The translations under genes were made by a program, and so were the position numbers. From CAKZNE01 sp963976435 (GTDB taxonomy: Bacteria > Bacteroidota > Bacteroidia > Flavobacteriales > Schleiferiaceae), in contig CAXBKQ010000019.1 of NCBI GenBank assembly GCA_963976435.1, positions 1 through 64,000 of the forward strand: a stretch of 64,000 nt of DNA, given 5' to 3'. Below are positions 17,398 through 26,339 of the stretch, piece after piece. The notes beneath the pieces are model-generated. The model worked only from the letters and a program-made list of their open reading frames with translations. It searched no databases and had not been told where the DNA came from. Each line of letters opens with the position of its first letter. The first letter of the stretch is position 1.

Positions 17398-18981
17398 ATG
17401 AGCACAGTAAAAGAAGAAATTGAAAGAAGGAGAACCTTCGGAATTGTATCACACCCAGATGCAGGAAAAACCACACTAACCGAAAAACTCCTTTTATATG
17501 GAGGAGCGATTCAGGAAGCTGGAGCCGTAAAATCCAATAAGATAAAGAAAGGGGCTACCTCGGATTTTATGGAAATCGAAAGGCAGAGAGGAATTTCTGT
17601 TGCCACTTCCGTAATGGGATTTGAATATCGCAGCAAAAAAATCAATATTTTGGATACTCCTGGTCACCAGGATTTTGCAGAGGATACCTTTAGAACTCTT
17701 ACTGCGGTAGACAGTGTTATAGTTGTTATAGATGTGGCTAAAGGTGTAGAGTCTCAAACTGAAAAATTAGTAGAAGTATGCCGAATGAGGGATACTCCGA
17801 TTATTATTTTTATCAATAAACTGGATCGTGAAGGGAAGGATGCCTATGACCTGCTAGATGAAGTTGAAGAAAAATTAGGCCTTAAAGTTTGTCCTCTGAG
17901 TTGGCCCATCGGTATGGGGCAAGATTTTCAAGGCGTTTATAATCTGTGGGAGAAAAATTTACTCTTATATACAGAACAGAAAAAGCAGAAAATCGCCCAA
18001 AGCATTAAAATTGAAAGTATTGAGGATAAGCAAATTGATGACTTGATAGGATCAGATTCTGCGGAGACTTTAAGAGAGGAGCTGGATTTAATAAATGGTG
18101 TATATCCACAATTTAGCATTGAAGATTATTTGAGTGGGAAAATTTCGCCTGTATTTTTTGGTAGTGCATTAAATAATTTTGGGGTTCAGGAATTGCTAAA
18201 TTGTTTTGTGGAAATTGCTCCTGCCCCATTGGCTAAGGAAACCAACCAAAGATTAGTAAAGCCAGACGAAGAAAATTTTAGTGGTTTTATTTTTAAGATT
18301 CATGCCAATATGGATCCTAAACATAGAGATCGTTTGGCCTTTTTAAAAATTGTTTCAGGACGATTTAAAAGAAATAACAATTACCATCATATAAGGTTGG
18401 GTAAATCCATGAAATTTAGCAATCCAACTGCTTTTATGGCCTCTAAAAAAAGTGTGGTGGACGAGGCCTTTCCAGGAGATATTGTTGGTTTGCATGATAC
18501 CGGAAACTTTAGAATTGGTGACACCCTAACACAGGGGGAGAATCTAGAATTTTCTGGAATTCCTAGCTTTTCACCAGAGCATTTTAGATTTATAAACAAT
18601 GCAGATCCACTAAAAGCAAAACAACTGAATAAGGGTATTGATCAACTTATGGATGAAGGTGTAGCGCAGTTGTTTACCATGGAAAGCAATGGAAGAAAAA
18701 TAATAGGTACGGTTGGAGCTTTACAGTATGAGGTAATTCAATATAGATTGGAACATGAATATGGTGCCAAATGTAGTTATGAGTCTTACCATGCATTTAA
18801 GGCATGCTGGATAGAATCTCATGATGATGATCAGCTGGAGGAGTTTAGCAAGTTGAAATACCGCTACCTAGCTAAAGATAAATTCTCCAGACTGGTGTTT
18901 TTAGCAGATTCTTCCTTTAGTCTACAAATGGCCAAGGAGAAGTTCGACAAATTAAAATTCCACTTTAAATCAGAGTTTTGA
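17398..18981 (+). CDS. prfC: peptide chain release factor 3
   Basis: A 527-residue translational GTPase that recycles RF1/RF2 after termination. Motifs: SHPDAGKTTLTEKLLL (Walker A), RGISVATSVM (switch I), DTPGHQDFAEDT (switch II) and INKLDRE (NKxD). The C-terminal domains match RF3 rather than EF-G in length. Monocistronic, divergent from the sigma factor; its last 12 nt overlap the convergent receiver gene. Confidence 0.96.
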   Translation: MSTVKEEIERRRTFGIVSHPDAGKTTLTEKLLLYGGAIQEAGAVKSNKIKKGATSDFMEIERQRGISVATSVMGFEYRSKKINILDTPGHQDFAEDTFRTLTAVDSVIVVIDVAKGVESQTEKLVEVCRMRDTPIIIFINKLDREGKDAYDLLDEVEEKLGLKVCPLSWPIGMGQDFQGVYNLWEKNLLLYTEQKKQKIAQSIKIESIEDKQIDDLIGSDSAETLREELDLINGVYPQFSIEDYLSGKISPVFFGSALNNFGVQELLNCFVEIAPAPLAKETNQRLVKPDEENFSGFIFKIHANMDPKHRDRLAFLKIVSGRFKRNNNYHHIRLGKSMKFSNPTAFMASKKSVVDEAFPGDIVGLHDTGNFRIGDTLTQGENLEFSGIPSFSPEHFRFINNADPLKAKQLNKGIDQLMDEGVAQLFTMESNGRKIIGTVGALQYEVIQYRLEHEYGAKCSYESYHAFKACWIESHDDDQLEEFSKLKYRYLAKDKFSRLVFLADSSFSLQMAKEKFDKLKFHFKSEF

Positions 18982-19374
18982 TATAGAATTTGCCAATGAT
19001 TCTGGTGAAAAGGGCTTATTGAGCATTTTAATTACATCCGAATTATTCCTCACCTTTCTGATATCACTTTCATCATTTGTGGAGCTTAGCATAAAGACCA
19101 ATGGAGGCTTTTCAAATTGATCTTTCAGTTTTGAAAAATGTACCATAAAATCAAAACCATCCATTCCAGGCATCATTATGTCTAAAAGGATAAGGTCTGG
19201 AAGCAATTTACCATTCTGTCGATTTTCGGTTAAAAAGTTTATAGCCTCTTCTCCAGAACTATATTCATCGATTGTTTGTCCTATTTTATGGATTTCCAAT
19301 AACCTTCTATGAACAAGTCTATCGATGATATTATCATCAACGAGCATAATTTTGACTATGGACGAAAGATTCAT
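18970..19374 (-). CDS. single-domain response regulator (CheY-like)
   Basis: A 134-residue receiver with no output domain. Acidic pair at VDDN (12-15), phospho-acceptor Asp65 in LLDIMMPGMDG, Ser/Thr switch in MLSSTND and Lys120 in LNKPF. Last gene of the five-gene signalling operon, overlapping the hybrid kinase gene by 4 nt. It is likely the phosphorylation target of one of the two upstream kinases, acting as a diffusible output or a phosphate sink. Confidence 0.9.
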   Translation of the reverse strand: MNLSSIVKIMLVDDNIIDRLVHRRLLEIHKIGQTIDEYSSGEEAINFLTENRQNGKLLPDLILLDIMMPGMDGFDFMVHFSKLKDQFEKPPLVFMLSSTNDESDIRKVRNNSDVIKMLNKPFSPESLANSISKL

Positions 19375-20471
19375 AAATGATTTGGTATTTCTATATGAAA
19401 TTCGCTTCCTTCACCAGATTGAGATTTTACTTCTATGCTTCCACCCATTTTTTCTAGGGCTTCTTTAACAATATACAATCCCATTCCAGAACCGGTTCTA
19501 TCGTTATTGGATTTAAAAAACATTTGGAAAACCTTTTGAATATGATCTTCTAAAATTCCCATCCCTTCATCTTTTACAACGATGGTGGCTTTATCTAAAT
19601 CAGAAACAATATTGATATGAATTCTTGCTCGATTTTGATCGGGCTTTTTAAACTTAATGGCATTGCTAATCAAATTACTCATTATGATCCTGAACCTAAA
19701 TTCATCACCGATAAATTTATTATCCTGATTAATTTCGGTATCTATTTGAGCATCCGATGAACCCAGACCACTTTTTACCGTTTCTATTACCTCCTCAATA
19801 ATATTTTGAAAATTAATGTCTATAGATTCACTTTCGCTTCTATTATTCTTGTAATAATCTATAATATGATGAACAAAGACATCTAGTTTTTTAATACTCT
19901 CTTCAATCTTATTGAAATAATCTCTGGCTAGTGGATCTTGAATATCGTGTTCTGCTAGTCTTATTACACCAAGAGAAGTGGCTAAAGGAGATCTTAAATC
20001 ATGTGAAGCACTATAAATAAATCGGCTTAGTTCATGATTGGATTTTTCCAATTCTTCTAATTTCTCATCTAACTGCTTTCTTGTATTATACAAATCATAG
20101 GCATTATCAATAGCCACCCTAATTTCATGCTCACTCCAGGGTTTGGTGATAAACCTATAGATATGCCCTTTATTAATCGCTTCAATAATATCGTTGATAT
20201 CCGTATATCCGGTGAGTAAAATTCGAACAGGATCCGGGAATATTTGTCGAACGGCATTAAAGAAATCAACCCCCGAGGTTACGGGCATTCGCTGATCCGA
20301 AAATATTATATGAGGCTTTATGGATTTAATAACATCATAAGCCTGTTCAGAAGTATTAGCTGTATAAACATCATACTCCCTTCTAAATGCTGCTTTAAAT
20401 GATCTAAGGTTATTGTCTTCATCATCTAAATAAAGAACCTTAATGTGTTTTTTTGATTGATTGGAGGTCAT
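19371..20471 (-). CDS. receiver-histidine kinase hybrid
   Basis: A 366-residue cytosolic protein. An N-terminal receiver (Asp59 in SDQRMP, Lys110 in ITKPW) leads through a coiled coil (~125-150) to a HisKA/HATPase kinase. His157 lies in ASHDLRSPL, and NLISNAIKF, DEGMGI and SGMGLYIV are the N/G boxes. With no sensor domain of its own, it should take phosphate or a conformational signal from another kinase, most simply the DISM kinase encoded just upstream (stop TAA and ATG share 1 nt). The receiver closely resembles the divergent regulator at 25878-26339. Confidence 0.92.
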   Translation of the reverse strand: MTSNQSKKHIKVLYLDDEDNNLRSFKAAFRREYDVYTANTSEQAYDVIKSIKPHIIFSDQRMPVTSGVDFFNAVRQIFPDPVRILLTGYTDINDIIEAINKGHIYRFITKPWSEHEIRVAIDNAYDLYNTRKQLDEKLEELEKSNHELSRFIYSASHDLRSPLATSLGVIRLAEHDIQDPLARDYFNKIEESIKKLDVFVHHIIDYYKNNRSESESIDINFQNIIEEVIETVKSGLGSSDAQIDTEINQDNKFIGDEFRFRIIMSNLISNAIKFKKPDQNRARIHINIVSDLDKATIVVKDEGMGILEDHIQKVFQMFFKSNNDRTGSGMGLYIVKEALEKMGGSIEVKSQSGEGSEFHIEIPNHL

Positions 20472-22603
20472 TATGAATCTTTTGGCTGACGGAGTGGTAG
20501 GGTAATGAGAAACTCAGAACCTTTTCCTAGCTCACTTTTTAATTTAATTTTTCCTTGATGTTTTTCTATAATTTTAAATACAATGGACATCCCCAAACCT
20601 GTGCCTTCACCTACATCTTTAGTGGTGAAAAATGGTTCGAAAAGTTTCTTTTGTGTATTTTCATCCATCCCTATTCCATTATCTCGGATATAAACATTCA
20701 CATCTACATTAGATCTTTCTGTTTTTAGGGTTATTTGTGCCTTTTCACCCTCTTGATATACCTTGTTTTCAACCGCATAAAGGGCATTATTAAGAATATT
20801 CATAAACACTTGATTTAGTTTCCCAGGAAAACATTCTATCAAAGGAACCTCCTCATCGTATTCTTTTATAATATCTACTTGGTCCTTGGTCTTGCTCCTC
20901 AAAATTACAAGGGTAGAATCCAAGCCTTCGGTGATGTCAATCAGCTTTACATCATCCTCATCCAAACGGCTAAAAGTTTTTAATCCTTGAACAATTTCTT
21001 GGGTTCGAATTGCCCCATCAGAGATACCAGAAACCAATGTATCGATCTCTTCTTTGAGAAAATCAAAGTCATATTCAACTTTTAAAGCATGCGCTTTTTC
21101 TAAAGTTTCATTTGCATTTTTCACATTTACAGCAGAATAGGTTTCAACTATTTCATAAATTTCAGACAAGTCTCTTCGTAGAGGAGTTACGTTAGAAGTT
21201 ACAAAATTTATTGGATTGTTAATCTCATGCGCAATTCCCGCTGTAAGCTGACCAAGTGAAGCCATTTTTTCAGCATCCACCAGTTGGGTTTGTGTTTCTT
21301 TTAGGTTGGTGAGAGTAGACTCTAATTCTTCATTGGATTCTTGCAATTCCATGGTCCTAATCTTCACTCTTTTTTCCAATTCTATATTTTGTTCTTTTAC
21401 AATTCTTTCGTTTTCTTTTAGGGCAGATACTGTTCTGCGCTGCGACAGCTCCTTTTCTTTTTTCAAAGTATTTATCCTATTGGCTAGGGCAAGTGAAAGT
21501 AATATCGCTTCTAATGCAGAGCCCACTTGAATGGTATGTAGGGTAAAATAGTTATAGGGTAGTATGGCAAAATCCTTAAGTGAGAAAATTATTATCCCCA
21601 TCAAGAGTACTGTCCAGGAAAGCACAAAGATCCTTGCTGGCCTAAATCCATTTCTGAGAATTTTCAGGGAGCCAATATAGATGGTTATGGCAACAAGACC
21701 CTGTACTGGAAATAAGATTTTATAAGCGACATCTCGGTATCCAACAATTTCTAAAAGGATGATAAGCACATAAACCAGCTCAATAACTCGAATGGTTTTA
21801 TAAAAGGCCTTTGCTTTTCTTTTCACTCTCAGGAACTCGAAAAAGAATCGAATACCAGCCAGGCTCACCAAACAAGTGAAAAGTACAAAGCTAATTTTGT
21901 TAAGACCTGGTAAACCAGGCCAAAGGTATAAGTATCCAAATCCAAAAAATGCCGTTTGGGTTAAGAGCACAAATCCTGTATGCACCACATAATACAAATA
22001 GCTTCTATCCCTTATTGAAAAATAGAGAAACAAATTGTAGAAAAACATCACCAGCATAATACCGGCGTAAATACCGTAGAAAACCAAATCTGAATAATTC
22101 CCATTTAAAATTTGGTCCTTAGTACCTATATTCACTGGGAAATTAAATTGTTCTTCGCTATTTATCTCAAAATATAAGGTGGTAGATTCACCCTTTTTTA
22201 AATGAATATCGAAAATTAAATTTGGCAATTCATAGGTCCACTCCGATCTTGGAACTAGCTTCCCTTGTCTGGCTTCATAATTTTGGTCTCCTATACTATA
22301 TCTAACTTTTACTTCATCTATATAGGGGTTGTAAACTTCCAAAACCAGCATATCTTCGTCGGTATTGTTGCTTACGTTCAACTTTCCCCAATAGCATTCG
22401 GTGCCTTCGAACAAGGGTACTTTTACTTCTCCTTTTTGGTATTCGAAGGATTTAAAATTATTTCCTTGCTCACAAGATTTATCAATGAAAAACCCTATTT
22501 GATCACCAATATTGGTCAGCTTTTCGTTTTCAACAATAGCTTGGGCATTTAAGAATCTACTAGAAAGAATGAGTAGAAGGATAATAAGGTGGCGTCTGTT
22601 CAT
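20471..22603 (-). CDS. 7TMR-DISM sensor histidine kinase
   Basis: A 710-residue inner-membrane sensor kinase. Signal peptide (1-20), a periplasmic 7TMR-DISMED2-type jelly-roll ligand domain (~30-165) and seven transmembrane helices (~175-378, the 7TMR-DISM fold). A coiled coil (~378-450) then leads to a HisKA domain with His459 in AGIAHEINNPI, followed by an ATPase domain with LNNALYAVE, DNGIGMD and GTGLGMSIV. DISMED2 domains are thought to bind small molecules such as carbohydrates. It sits 4 nt after the GNAT gene, so receptor and possible signal-producing enzymes share one transcript. Confidence 0.93.
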   Translation of the reverse strand: MNRRHLIILLLILSSRFLNAQAIVENEKLTNIGDQIGFFIDKSCEQGNNFKSFEYQKGEVKVPLFEGTECYWGKLNVSNNTDEDMLVLEVYNPYIDEVKVRYSIGDQNYEARQGKLVPRSEWTYELPNLIFDIHLKKGESTTLYFEINSEEQFNFPVNIGTKDQILNGNYSDLVFYGIYAGIMLVMFFYNLFLYFSIRDRSYLYYVVHTGFVLLTQTAFFGFGYLYLWPGLPGLNKISFVLFTCLVSLAGIRFFFEFLRVKRKAKAFYKTIRVIELVYVLIILLEIVGYRDVAYKILFPVQGLVAITIYIGSLKILRNGFRPARIFVLSWTVLLMGIIIFSLKDFAILPYNYFTLHTIQVGSALEAILLSLALANRINTLKKEKELSQRRTVSALKENERIVKEQNIELEKRVKIRTMELQESNEELESTLTNLKETQTQLVDAEKMASLGQLTAGIAHEINNPINFVTSNVTPLRRDLSEIYEIVETYSAVNVKNANETLEKAHALKVEYDFDFLKEEIDTLVSGISDGAIRTQEIVQGLKTFSRLDEDDVKLIDITEGLDSTLVILRSKTKDQVDIIKEYDEEVPLIECFPGKLNQVFMNILNNALYAVENKVYQEGEKAQITLKTERSNVDVNVYIRDNGIGMDENTQKKLFEPFFTTKDVGEGTGLGMSIVFKIIEKHQGKIKLKSELGKGSEFLITLPLRQPKDS

Positions 22604-22607
22604 AAAT

Positions 22608-23312
22608 TCAATCGTTCAAAGTGGGAATATAGAGATCATACTCAATTTCTATTTCACCATTTACTCCTTTTTCTTTTCTTATTTGGGTGGGTTTATTTCT
22701 TAATTCAAATATATCAAGCCTCTTTGATTCATCAGCAGTTTGAAGTTTATTTACATCATCTATAAATAAGACAGTGGCAATCATATCGTCTTTGGGATAT
22801 AAAAATGTTCCCTTCTTGCCAAGGTCTGTTTTTATTTTGAAACCTACTTCTTCTACCATTTTCACGGTATAGGGAGCACAAAATACAAACATTGTTCTCA
22901 ACTCCAGCACATTAGCAATTGCCACTCCTACCTTTGCCACACAAGCCTTGGTTAATAATACACTAATTCCATTCCCTGCAATTTCCTTAGAATTCCACAA
23001 TCCACATAATTCACCAGTCTTTTCTGTTTTAAGCCTAGCCACCATATCATGGATATTGGGGTCTAAATAACCAATAGCATCCTCAATGGGTAAGGGTTGG
23101 TTTCCTCCAGAACCATGAATTCTGGCACCTCCCAAAATCCGATCACCATCTTGTACGGCAATAACATATACATCGGGATTATAAAACCATTCATGATTTG
23201 CGGATGTTACTTTTGTAATTCCATATGATTTCAACACATCTTCATGCCCTTGGGCATATTTGCGACATGAATCCAATTCATCTATTGCTCTAAATGCTCT
23301 GATTTTTAACAA
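22608..23312 (-). CDS. GNAT-fold protein, autoinducer-synthase-like
   Basis: A 234-residue acyltransferase-like protein, TTG start 7 nt after the Rv1355c-type gene. Features seen: VYVIAVQDGDRILGGARIH (~48-66), then TGELCGLWNSKEIAGNGIS (~95-113), a position like the ELSR/E-x-R stretch of acyl-homoserine-lactone synthases. Further on are LFV-type strands with APYTVKMVEEVGF and a final GTFLYPKDDMIATV. The overall order resembles LuxI/FeeM-type GNATs, though sequence identity must be low. Acyl donor and acceptor are unknown. An ordinary N-acetyltransferase is the alternative. Confidence 0.7.
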   Translation of the reverse strand: MLKIRAFRAIDELDSCRKYAQGHEDVLKSYGITKVTSANHEWFYNPDVYVIAVQDGDRILGGARIHGSGGNQPLPIEDAIGYLDPNIHDMVARLKTEKTGELCGLWNSKEIAGNGISVLLTKACVAKVGVAIANVLELRTMFVFCAPYTVKMVEEVGFKIKTDLGKKGTFLYPKDDMIATVLFIDDVNKLQTADESKRLDIFELRNKPTQIRKEKGVNGEIEIEYDLYIPTLND

Positions 23313-23319
23313 AATGCAT

Positions 23320-25668
23320 TCATTTAATTAGTAGGGTATCCTCCAAATCAAATCGGTAGGATTTTATTTTTGGTTCCTCTGCGTAAAATAAACGAAAAAG
23401 GAACAAATGGTTTTTCGATTGTATATTCTGGAATATAGAATTATAGGCTTCATTGATATTTACCATTTCATTCCAAACAAACTTATCTTCGATTGGGTCA
23501 TTTTTAATAATTCTATAAAACATAAAAGTGCTGGGAGAAATGGGCTGAAAAGCAACATTCTGAGAATTTGCCGCCAACCAAATCCTTTGTAATACGGATC
23601 CTCCATCGAATACGTCCTTGTCTTGATGACCATCGCCATAAAACAAACAAATGGCTGAAGATTTTTTTACGGAAGAGCTGGTCATATCAATAAAACCATT
23701 TCCCAAATCCCACTCCTTAATATTTTTAATAGCACCCCAATCTTTTAATAATGAAAGACCAGCTGCATCCGCAGCGGAAAGATCCAAGGTATTGATATCT
23801 ATCCCATTACGTGTTTGATAGGCTTCCTCATCAGTCCATCTAATTTCATTAAAGAGGTCCTGATGACTTTTTTCATGCAAAATTCTTAACCTCTCCATTC
23901 TGCCATAGATATTTGCCAATTGTTCTATTTGGCCTTGATCTTGAATTATTTCAATTCCATATCCTGAGCTATCCGAACAAATAGATTTTAATTCACCCAA
24001 AACATCAGTATTCAAACCTTTAATATTTCCCGCCTTTCTATTGGTAAGTCTATTTTTAATGGTTTGCGACAATCTTTCCTCTAGTACATTCTCAAACTTT
24101 CCCTCGCTGAAATATATAGATGCTACATGGGGAGAGTTTTCATGATAATGAAATTCTATATTGGATTGGTAACCGTATTTCTTACTTCTAAGTTGTATGT
24201 TCTCACAAGCAGCTCCAAAGGAGAGAAGAGATCCTCTATGCTGATAGTCGAGAAAGCTGATGGACTTTTTCAGATCGTGAAAAAGATGTAATACTCCATC
24301 CGAATAATACCATTTCCAAGGCTGGCAATTTCCGCCAGAAGGTGCTGTATTGGCATTTTCTACCAGGTCTTTAATAATTTCATCTTCTAAATAAATCCTG
24401 TCTTTAAACCTATTGTTATCGAAGGATTTAAGTAGTTTTTCGATGTCCCCCAATCCCAATTCTTCTATGCGGTCCTTTGGCTTCTCTTCTAATTTTAAAT
24501 TATCGGATTCATCAGAAATTAAATCTTCTAAATCAATAAAGAACCTTCCGGAGACGTGGAGCTTTTTCAATAAAATTCTTCTGGCAACATTTGCAGAAAC
24601 TGCACCTCCAAGGGCAACAGATGAAGCCAACTGGGGCCAGGTGGTAATAGTTTCTTTTATTTCAAACATGGAGGCCTTAAACCTTTTGGATAAAGTTGTA
24701 GAACCCACCATTTTAAGCACATAAGGGATTTTCTCCTCGGTGCTCAATCCTCCCAAATTCATTAACTCACTCTCAGGAGCCAGACCATGAAAAATAGGTC
24801 TACTAGGTTCTAGATCATACCTTTCTATATCCAACATTCCTCTATCACTTGTATCCATTACAAGAGGAATAGAATATTCTTTAGATTTTAGGCGCACCAA
24901 AACTTTAATATCCAAAGAGTCACATTCTTCAATCACTAGATCCAAAAGCCCATCTTTGCTAAAAAAGCTTTCAATATTATCAGCATTTAAGCCTTCAGGA
25001 AATATCTCTACATTTAAATAGGGGTCAATTTCATAAATTTCCCTTGCTACCATTATCACTTTAGGTAGACCTAAACTGTCCACTCCTCTTCTAATTCTAT
25101 TGAGGTTGGTTAGTTCTAAACTGTCAAAATCTGCAATTCGGATAGTTCCAAAACTACGCTCAATGGCCATGGTTAAAGCTACAGATTGCCCCACGGAAAG
25201 GCCAACAACTCCTATGATCTTTTTAGAAAGATCTTGTTGTTCCTCCTCCGTTATTTTGTATTTATTCCTCGAAGTCCTTAATTCGATAAATTCTTGCTCA
25301 CCTACTAGATGAACAAGTAAATTTCGCCAAGGATAAAAAACCCAAACTCCATAGTCATCAATATCATTCTCCTTTTTCCAATCTACGAGAAGAGCATCTA
25401 GCTCAGATTCACCTAAATTTTTTCTTGGATTCCTAATTTTAAACAACTCCTTAAGCTGCTCACCTATTCTATCGTGGATTTCAATTCCAGAATTGTTGTC
25501 TATTAATTTTTCTAGAGCAATCCTTTCTTCCTCCACAGCAAGGTCAAAGATTAGGGGTGATATTGATTCTAAGTTTTGTTTTTTACATAAAAGAAGTTTT
25601 TTTGCCAGACCTTTTTGGGACTGATTTCTCATAATTGGTTTTGGATGATTTGCCTGCAAAATAAGCAT
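23320..25668 (-). CDS. Rv1355c/MoeY-like ThiF (E1-like) + nitroreductase fusion
   Basis: A 782-residue two-enzyme fusion. After an N-terminal region (1-145) comes an E1-like adenylation domain (~150-390): GVVGLSVG (153-160) nucleotide loop, DFDSLELTNLNRIRR with the Arg finger (~180-194) and Lys203. The C-terminal half (~425-760) is an FMN nitroreductase fold with NTAPSGGNCQPW (440-451). The layout matches the family typified by mycobacterial Rv1355c (MoeY). ThiF adenylation plus flavin redox suggests tailoring of a small molecule or peptide, but the substrate is unknown. No ubiquitin-like partner or MoaD is encoded nearby. It is the first gene of the signalling operon. Confidence 0.87.
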   Translation of the reverse strand: MLILQANHPKPIMRNQSQKGLAKKLLLCKKQNLESISPLIFDLAVEEERIALEKLIDNNSGIEIHDRIGEQLKELFKIRNPRKNLGESELDALLVDWKKENDIDDYGVWVFYPWRNLLVHLVGEQEFIELRTSRNKYKITEEEQQDLSKKIIGVVGLSVGQSVALTMAIERSFGTIRIADFDSLELTNLNRIRRGVDSLGLPKVIMVAREIYEIDPYLNVEIFPEGLNADNIESFFSKDGLLDLVIEECDSLDIKVLVRLKSKEYSIPLVMDTSDRGMLDIERYDLEPSRPIFHGLAPESELMNLGGLSTEEKIPYVLKMVGSTTLSKRFKASMFEIKETITTWPQLASSVALGGAVSANVARRILLKKLHVSGRFFIDLEDLISDESDNLKLEEKPKDRIEELGLGDIEKLLKSFDNNRFKDRIYLEDEIIKDLVENANTAPSGGNCQPWKWYYSDGVLHLFHDLKKSISFLDYQHRGSLLSFGAACENIQLRSKKYGYQSNIEFHYHENSPHVASIYFSEGKFENVLEERLSQTIKNRLTNRKAGNIKGLNTDVLGELKSICSDSSGYGIEIIQDQGQIEQLANIYGRMERLRILHEKSHQDLFNEIRWTDEEAYQTRNGIDINTLDLSAADAAGLSLLKDWGAIKNIKEWDLGNGFIDMTSSSVKKSSAICLFYGDGHQDKDVFDGGSVLQRIWLAANSQNVAFQPISPSTFMFYRIIKNDPIEDKFVWNEMVNINEAYNSIFQNIQSKNHLFLFRLFYAEEPKIKSYRFDLEDTLLIK

Positions 25669-25775
25669 ACTTTAATAATCTTGGTTGGGTAAAACCCTGA
25701 TTTTTTAATTTTCTAATGTTAAAAACTCTCCATTTAGGATAATATCTCTTTATTTTAGACAATCGCCAATCCTGA

Positions 25776-25789
25776 TAAACAATTGTTTA
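25776..25789. promoter_or_regulatory. perfect palindrome in divergent signalling promoter
   Basis: TAAACAATTGTTTA is a perfect 14 bp palindrome in the 209 nt region between the Rv1355c-type gene and the divergent receiver gene. It is a candidate operator for either unit; neither encodes a recognisable DNA-binding domain. Such short AT-rich palindromes can also occur by chance. Confidence 0.3.
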
Positions 25790-25877
25790 GAAGAATCTAT
25801 AGAGTAAATGTTAGATTTTCAAAATATTACTTTACTTTGTCCTCTAAAATGTTCTATTCCAATTTTGATATTAATTG

Positions 25878-26339
25878 ATGAGTGACAAGATTAGGATTCT
25901 CTATGTTGATGATGAAGTTCACAACCTCCAAGCTTTTAAAGCCACCTACCGGAGGATTTTTGAAGTTCATATTGCAGAATCTGGAAAGGAGGGTTTGGAA
26001 ATTTTCAAAAACAATCCGCTAGACGTTGTAATTACAGATCAAAGAATGCCGGAAATGACCGGAATTCAGTTTTTGGAGGAAATTCAAAAACTAAATCATG
26101 AGCCCATGAGAATTCTTCTTACCGGATACTCTGATATAAATGCCGTTGTAGATGCTATAAATAAAGGCCAGGTTTACCGATATTTGAGCAAACCTTGGCA
26201 AGAGGATGAATTGCGAACAACCATAGAAAGTGCTTACGAAGTTTTTCGTTTAAGAAAAGAAAATAAAGAACTGATAGAAAAACTCGCAAAAGCTAATGAA
26301 CAGCTTGAGTTTATGCTCCGCCAGAGACTTTTATCTTAA
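25878..26339 (+). CDS. single-domain response regulator, twin of the hybrid's receiver
   Basis: A 153-residue receiver with a C-terminal coiled-coil tail (~120-150). Acidic pair DDE (11-13), phospho-acceptor Asp54 in ITDQRMPEM, LLTGYSDIN, and Lys105 in LSKPW. It shares the unusual LLTGYxDIN and INKGxxYR signatures with the receiver of the hybrid kinase at 19371-20471. ATG 25878 is taken as the start; a TTG lies one codon before it. Divergent from the signalling operon by 209 nt, and its stop overlaps the following protease start by 1 nt. Confidence 0.87.
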   Translation: MSDKIRILYVDDEVHNLQAFKATYRRIFEVHIAESGKEGLEIFKNNPLDVVITDQRMPEMTGIQFLEEIQKLNHEPMRILLTGYSDINAVVDAINKGQVYRYLSKPWQEDELRTTIESAYEVFRLRKENKELIEKLAKANEQLEFMLRQRLLS

